Shown piece by piece: positions 6,135 through 8,399 of a stretch of 8,399 nt of DNA. A program made the translations under genes and the position numbers. This stretch comes from Thermococcus sp. (lineage in GTDB: Archaea > Methanobacteriota_B > Thermococci > Thermococcales > Thermococcaceae): the NCBI RefSeq assembly GCF_027066465.1, contig NZ_JAMONU010000137.1:1-8399 (forward strand). Reading direction: 5' to 3'. Numbering within the stretch: position 1 is the stretch's first letter; every line of letters begins with the position of its first letter. Under the pieces are notes generated by a model. It did no database searches and was not told the origin of the DNA. It saw only the letters and a list, made by a program, of their open reading frames with translations.

Positions 6135-6541
6135 TTTACAGCAAGGAGCTCCGCTTTTCAACAAGGGGCGAGATTGACCTCGTGGACATAACGGCCGAGG
6201 TTGAGAGGGTCGTCGAGGAGAGCGGAATCCAGAACGGGCACGTTCTGGTCTTCGTTCCAGGCGCTACCGGCGCGATAGTCACGATAGAGCACGAGCCGGG
6301 CCTTCTGGAGGACTTCAAGAGGACGTTGAGAGAGCTGATACCAAAAGGTGCCGGCTACCTCCACGACAGGATAGACGACAACGCCCACAGCCACCTGCGC
6401 GCGACCCTTCTCGGCGCGAGCGAGTGCTTTCCTGTAATCAACGGCCGGCTCGTTCGCGGAACCTGGCAGCAGATTTTCTTCGTCGAGCTGGACGTCAGGC
6501 CGAGGCACAGGCGCGTTATAGTGCAGGTCGTTGGGGAGTGA
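6131..6541 (+). CDS. yjbQ: YjbQ/UPF0047 family protein (secondary thiamine-phosphate synthase type)
   Basis: The 136-residue protein fits the family in full length. It shows the conserved HEPGLLEDF (54-62), GYLHDRIDDNAHSHLRATLLG (75-95) with its clustered histidines, VINGRLVRGTWQQIFFVELD (102-121), and the D-x-R-P-R-x-R motif (121-127). Members form compact trimers; E. coli YjbQ was found to have weak thiamine-phosphate synthase activity, hence the family name. The true physiological reaction remains uncertain. The start is firm: GGAGGTGAT, a near-complete match to the 16S rRNA tail, lies just before ATG 6131 and the codon overlaps the thiR stop. Co-expression with a thiamine regulator supports a role in thiamine phosphate metabolism or salvage. 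Confidence 0.9.
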   Translation: MIYSKELRFSTRGEIDLVDITAEVERVVEESGIQNGHVLVFVPGATGAIVTIEHEPGLLEDFKRTLRELIPKGAGYLHDRIDDNAHSHLRATLLGASECFPVINGRLVRGTWQQIFFVELDVRPRHRRVIVQVVGE

Positions 6542-6564
6542 GGGCTTCTGGTTCTCACACCGTT

Positions 6565-6599
6565 ATACACACTGAGAAGTGCGAGTTCTCAGAGTGTAT
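6565..6599. repeat. 14-bp inverted repeat with 7-base loop downstream of yjbQ
   Basis: ATACACACTGAGAA (6565-6578) pairs with TTCTCAGAGTGTAT (6586-6599) at 13 of 14 positions around the loop GTGCGAG. A further TTCTCA at 6552-6557 could pair with TGAGAA at 6573-6578 instead, giving two mutually exclusive folds. No T-run follows, so it is not a standard archaeal terminator. Confidence 0.6.
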
Positions 6600-6618
6600 G
6601 GCATTCTACCGCGAATTG

Positions 6619-6645
6619 GTATCGATACTCTCCGAAGTACTTCGG
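6619..6645. repeat. Two adjacent perfect palindromes (10 bp and 14 bp)
   Basis: GTATCGATAC (6619-6628) and CCGAAGTACTTCGG (6632-6645) are each identical to their reverse complement and are three bases apart. With the hairpin at 6565-6599 they fill the 191-bp gap between yjbQ and the toxin gene. A frame with MAFYRELVSILSEVLRG runs across them, but the symmetry and lack of a ribosome-binding site speak against coding. Confidence 0.6.
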
Positions 6646-6690
6646 GGGGCTTCCTTACATCAAGGGGTAGAGGATAAACAAATTTGAGCG

Positions 6691-6703
6691 CTTTATTTAA
6701 ATT
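6691..6703 (+). promoter_or_regulatory. TATA region of the RelE-like toxin gene
   Basis: CTTTATTTAAATT is the only strongly A/T-rich stretch before the toxin gene. A transcription start about 25 bases on, near 6722, falls just before the GGGGA ribosome-binding site at 6725-6729. Confidence 0.45.
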
Positions 6704-6735
6704 TCAAGTTCCATACTTCTCAAAGGGGAAGTGTG

Positions 6736-7023
6736 GTGTTCAGAGTTGACGTTGATGAAAGGGTTTTCGCTGAAGCTCGAAAGTGGCTGAAGCCGGCTCA
6801 CATTAAAAAGTTAAGCGAGTTTATCGTGGCTTTAAGTGAGGACCCTAACTCACCCGTACCCAAAGGATTTGACGTAAGGAGAGTTAAAGGAAAGAAGATT
6901 AAGGGTTTTCCGGCTTATGCCCTCAGGCTTGGAGGATATAGAGTTTTCTACGGTGTGGACTGGGAGAATAAGGTTATCTACATCGCTAAAATAGAACCAA
7001 GGGGCAGGGCCTATAAGCGTTAG
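6736..7023 (+). CDS. RelE/ParE-superfamily toxin-like protein
   Basis: The 95-residue basic protein has the RelE/ParE fold pattern: an N-terminal strand (MFRVDVDERVF), a helical hairpin (AEARKWLKP...LSEFIVALSEDP), then the C-terminal sheet Y61-ALRLGGYRVFYGVD with Arg64 and Arg69, VIYIAKIEPRG, and a terminal Arg-x-Tyr (R91, Y93). RelE-type toxins cut mRNA on the ribosome with Arg/Lys/Tyr residues in this region; ParE-type toxins inhibit gyrase. I cannot say which applies. GTG 6736 is favoured over the preceding GTG 6733 because GGGGA (6725-6729) then has six-base spacing. No antitoxin precedes it; the likely partner converges on it, overlapping at the stop codons. It has its own promoter, which is odd for a toxin. 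Confidence 0.75.
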   Translation: MFRVDVDERVFAEARKWLKPAHIKKLSEFIVALSEDPNSPVPKGFDVRRVKGKKIKGFPAYALRLGGYRVFYGVDWENKVIYIAKIEPRGRAYKR

Positions 7024-7259
7024 TCCTCCAGCATTTGGGTGAGTATTCTAACGGCCTCTTCCCCGCTAACTACTTTTGCTTTTCCGCTCTTGTACTCCTC
7101 GAACCTCTTTTCAAGGTCTTTGAGAGTCTCTTCGTCAACTTCTTCCTCAGGGAGGTTTTCAGCCCTCATCTTCAGAACCTCAAGCCTGAGCTTCTCTAAT
7201 TCTCTCTCCATCTGGTCTATTCTCTGGAGAAGCACGTTGGGGTTAATAGCCTCACTCAT
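7020..7259 (-). CDS. Small coiled-coil antitoxin candidate, convergent with the RelE-like gene
   Basis: From ATG 7259 the product is 79 residues and very acidic. Residues about 10-35 form a coiled coil (LLQRIDQMERELEKLRLEVL), followed by an acidic linker (LPEEEVDEETLKDLEKRFEE) and a short helix ending SGEEAVRILTQMLED. This is the build of archaeal RelB-type antitoxins, in which a helical dimerisation part precedes a toxin-wrapping tail. ATG 7259 is preferred over an in-frame ATG at 7274 because GGTGGGAG lies directly before it. The TAA stop shares the TTAG at 7020-7023 with the toxin TAG stop. A TATA-like element at 7291-7300 would serve it. Pairing with the toxin is inferred from adjacency, size and charge; an unrelated small protein is possible. 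Confidence 0.6.
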   Translation of the reverse strand: MSEAINPNVLLQRIDQMERELEKLRLEVLKMRAENLPEEEVDEETLKDLEKRFEEYKSGKAKVVSGEEAVRILTQMLED

Positions 7260-7290
7260 TCTCCCACCAGTCATGGTTTGTCCTAACTTG

Positions 7291-7300
7291 GTTAAATACG
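7291..7300 (-). promoter_or_regulatory. TATA-like element of the antitoxin gene
   Basis: The minus strand reads CGTATTTAAC here. Transcription would start near 7270, about ten bases before ATG 7259, and would exclude the ATG at 7274. Confidence 0.4.
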
Positions 7301-7349
7301 TTTTTGTTGTCTGGGCTGTAAAGGGAACGCATTTAGCCTGAGTAATACT

Positions 7350-7363
7350 TAATGAAAAATACT
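7350..7363 (-). terminator. Weak T-run downstream of the membrane-protein gene
   Basis: On the minus strand a TATTTTTC run lies about 20 bases after the TAA at 7381-7383. It is the only U-rich stretch there and could end transcription before the antitoxin promoter. Confidence 0.25.
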
Positions 7364-7380
7364 GGAAAGCGCAGGAGAGC

Positions 7381-7946
7381 TTAAATCTTGATTGATATCT
7401 CTGCCTTGTCGCTCTTCTTGAGCTGGATTGCGAGGAGTTGTTTAGTGTAATCTCTGTATCGGAGATAGGAGATTATCCAGAGAACGAAGCTGACTAGGCT
7501 TCCTAGGGAGAATACTATCAGGGAAATTGTGGTGAGCCAGTGGGGAATCCCGAATATAAGAGGATGGCCGTACTGATGCCGAGAAGTATCCATTCAATGA
7601 GAAAACTGATGAAAAGATTGTAGGCTCTTTTAATTGCTCTACTATACGCTTCTTCCAGTTTCTCTTCTTGAGTTTTGGTGTCGCTTAAGCATCTAGCCAT
7701 AATTTCATTGGTATCCATACCAGCAATAAACTCATCTAAGTTGTCAATTAGGCCGAAGATTATTGCAGAAGCTCCAGATGCAATTCCGAAACTTGCTAGT
7801 GCCAGTATTTTTGTGTCAACGAACTCGCCGAATTTGCTGGAGAATACCAAAATGTAAATGAGTATTCCACCCATAATGCCTCCTATGAGATACATTGTTA
7901 TAATATCAGCTTTTGTTCCTGCCCCGGCATCGTCACAAATTGTCAT
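7381..7946 (-). pseudogene. Small four-helix membrane protein gene split by one frameshift
   Basis: The frame from ATG 7946 encodes three membrane helices (about residues 14-35, 47-67 and 111-130) with a charged cytoplasmic-type stretch between the second and third (DTKTQEEKLEEAYSRAIKRA), then stops at 7518. Near 7560 a minus-one shift opens a frame that continues with IFGIPHWLTTISLIVFSLGS, a fourth helix, and a charged tail SYLRYRDYTKQLLAIQLKKS to TAA 7381-7383. The possible start of the second frame lies inside the third helix and has no ribosome-binding site, so one broken gene of about 188 codons is likelier than two overlapping genes. The family is not recognised. The codons are richer in A and T (ATA, AGA, TTT) than in the neighbours, which suggests transfer. 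It could be a sequence error. Confidence 0.55.
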
Positions 7947-7996
7947 TTCCCTTCTCCCTCCGGGTATTTATGTATTTCCCTTCTCCCGAAGGGTAT
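7945..7996 (-). repeat. Tandem near-duplicate in the leader of the membrane-protein gene
   Basis: ATTTCCCTTCTCCC occurs at 7945-7958 and 7974-7987, each followed after three bases by GGGTAT, so 20 of 23 positions agree with a 29-bp period. On the minus strand both copies carry a GGGAGAAGGGAAAT purine tract; the proximal copy supplies the ribosome-binding site and the ATG itself. Between them lies ATACATAAATACCC (7962-7975), a possible TATA box. The distal copy also contains a CCCTTC-TCCC-GAAGGG hairpin (7978-7993). Confidence 0.6.
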
Positions 7997-8021
7997 AATA
8001 TCTAGGGCAGAGGTAAAGCTC

Positions 8022-8399
8022 TCAGCTCTCCCACAGCTCCAGCAGGAAAAAGGGCACGTCTTCCCTTTCGAGCACGATTACGTTTCTTGGATACTTCCTG
8101 TGGGCCTTTCCTGCCTTCACTTCAACCTTCAGGTCTCCAGCGATTGCGTCAACCTCGTAGGAGTTCCGATAGTAGTAAACTTCCCCAAACTTCCTGTACA
8201 GATGCTCCTGAACGAGCCACTCGTAGAGGGCATCTTCCCTAAGCTCCGCCCCGCTCCAGGTAGAGAAGAGCCTCGCAAGTAGAGGGTCGCGGAAGAAAAA
8301 CTTCTTCTCCCTCTTGTACAGGACCCTGTTTCCCTCCCTCAGGTATGCAATCCCGACGATGTACAGCTCCCGGAAGAACTCGATGTAGTCCTGCACGAC
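8022..8399 (-). CDS. DUF4143-type archaeal ATPase, C-terminal part (cut by window edge)
   Basis: The visible 125 or so residues end at TAG 8022-8024, and the frame stays open to the last base, so the gene begins outside the window. KKFFFRDPLLARLFSTWSG followed by ALYEWLVQEHLYRKFGEVYYYRN is typical of the C-terminal DUF4143 region of archaeal AAA-type ATPases. EVDAIAGDLKVEVKAGKAH then gives the D-x(n)-E-V-K signature of a PD-(D/E)XK nuclease-like fold. These multicopy ATPases are common in Thermococcales; their cellular role is poorly known. The P-loop part should lie beyond 8399. An in-frame GTG at 8394-8396 is not a credible start because the domain is already under way. Confidence 0.75.
   Translation of the reverse strand, partial: VVQDYIEFFRELYIVGIAYLREGNRVLYKREKKFFFRDPLLARLFSTWSGAELREDALYEWLVQEHLYRKFGEVYYYRNSYEVDAIAGDLKVEVKAGKAHRKYPRNVIVLEREDVPFFLLELWES

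Noticed and set aside
6424..6687. Plus-strand open frame of 87 codons crossing the end of yjbQ and the palindromic gap
   Set aside because: Its first part is the +1-type shadow of yjbQ, it has no ribosome-binding site, and the rest runs through palindromes; no family resemblance seen.
6715..6732. ACTTC/GAAGT arms around the toxin ribosome-binding site, a possible SD-hiding hairpin
   Set aside because: Arms of only five bases with an eight-base loop would not be stable at the growth temperature of a hyperthermophile.
7039..7341. Plus-strand 100-codon frame opposite the antitoxin gene
   Set aside because: Ser/Leu-rich composition typical of the antisense of a Lys/Glu-rich coiled coil; no start signals.
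7945..7996. Repeats considered as a minimal CRISPR array
   Set aside because: Only two imperfect copies with a six-base gap between 23-bp units; no spacers, no further repeats, no cas genes.

Overview
The window looks like a chromosomal segment of a hyperthermophilic euryarchaeon of the order Thermococcales, most likely Thermococcus. The evidence is a pyrB-pyrI aspartate transcarbamylase operon, a ThiR-type HTH-ThiN regulator, Shine-Dalgarno sites of the GGTGA/GGAGG type, archaeal A/T-rich TATA boxes, frequent start/stop overlaps, and moderately GC-rich, tightly packed coding DNA. No rRNA, tRNA or CRISPR array was seen.

Left part (1-3039): a short EamA-type membrane transporter on the plus strand converges on a minus-strand cluster. 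Read in its own direction (from 3039 down to 421), the cluster holds an unrecognised 267-aa protein, a UPF0200-type P-loop kinase overlapping it by ATGA, a small VapB-like antitoxin, a PIN-domain toxin gene broken by two compensating frameshifts, and a DUF523/TudS-like three-cysteine protein.

Middle (3040-5243): a divergent promoter region with three copies of a GGAACAA element precedes a plus-strand ECF-type S component (vitamin or cofactor uptake). This gene converges on pyrB-pyrI, which encodes the catalytic and zinc-binding regulatory chains of aspartate transcarbamylase in de novo pyrimidine synthesis.

Right part (5244-8399): a ThiR-like thiamine regulator is translationally coupled to a YjbQ-family (UPF0047) protein, giving a small thiamine-linked operon. 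Then the character changes. A 191-bp palindrome-rich gap is followed by a RelE-like toxin that converges tail to tail on a coiled-coil antitoxin candidate, an AT-richer four-helix membrane protein gene broken by a frameshift with a duplicated leader, and the C-terminal part of a DUF4143-type ATPase that runs off the window. This stretch looks like accessory DNA.

The strongest unexplained points are these: all three convergent gene pairs share the same 4-bp TTAG with overlapping stop codons; the toxin/antitoxin pair is convergent rather than co-transcribed; three palindromes lie back to back at 6565-6645; and repeat elements sit exactly between divergent TATA boxes at 3073-3115 and 5172-5185. 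Nothing here can be called a new system with confidence from sequence alone.
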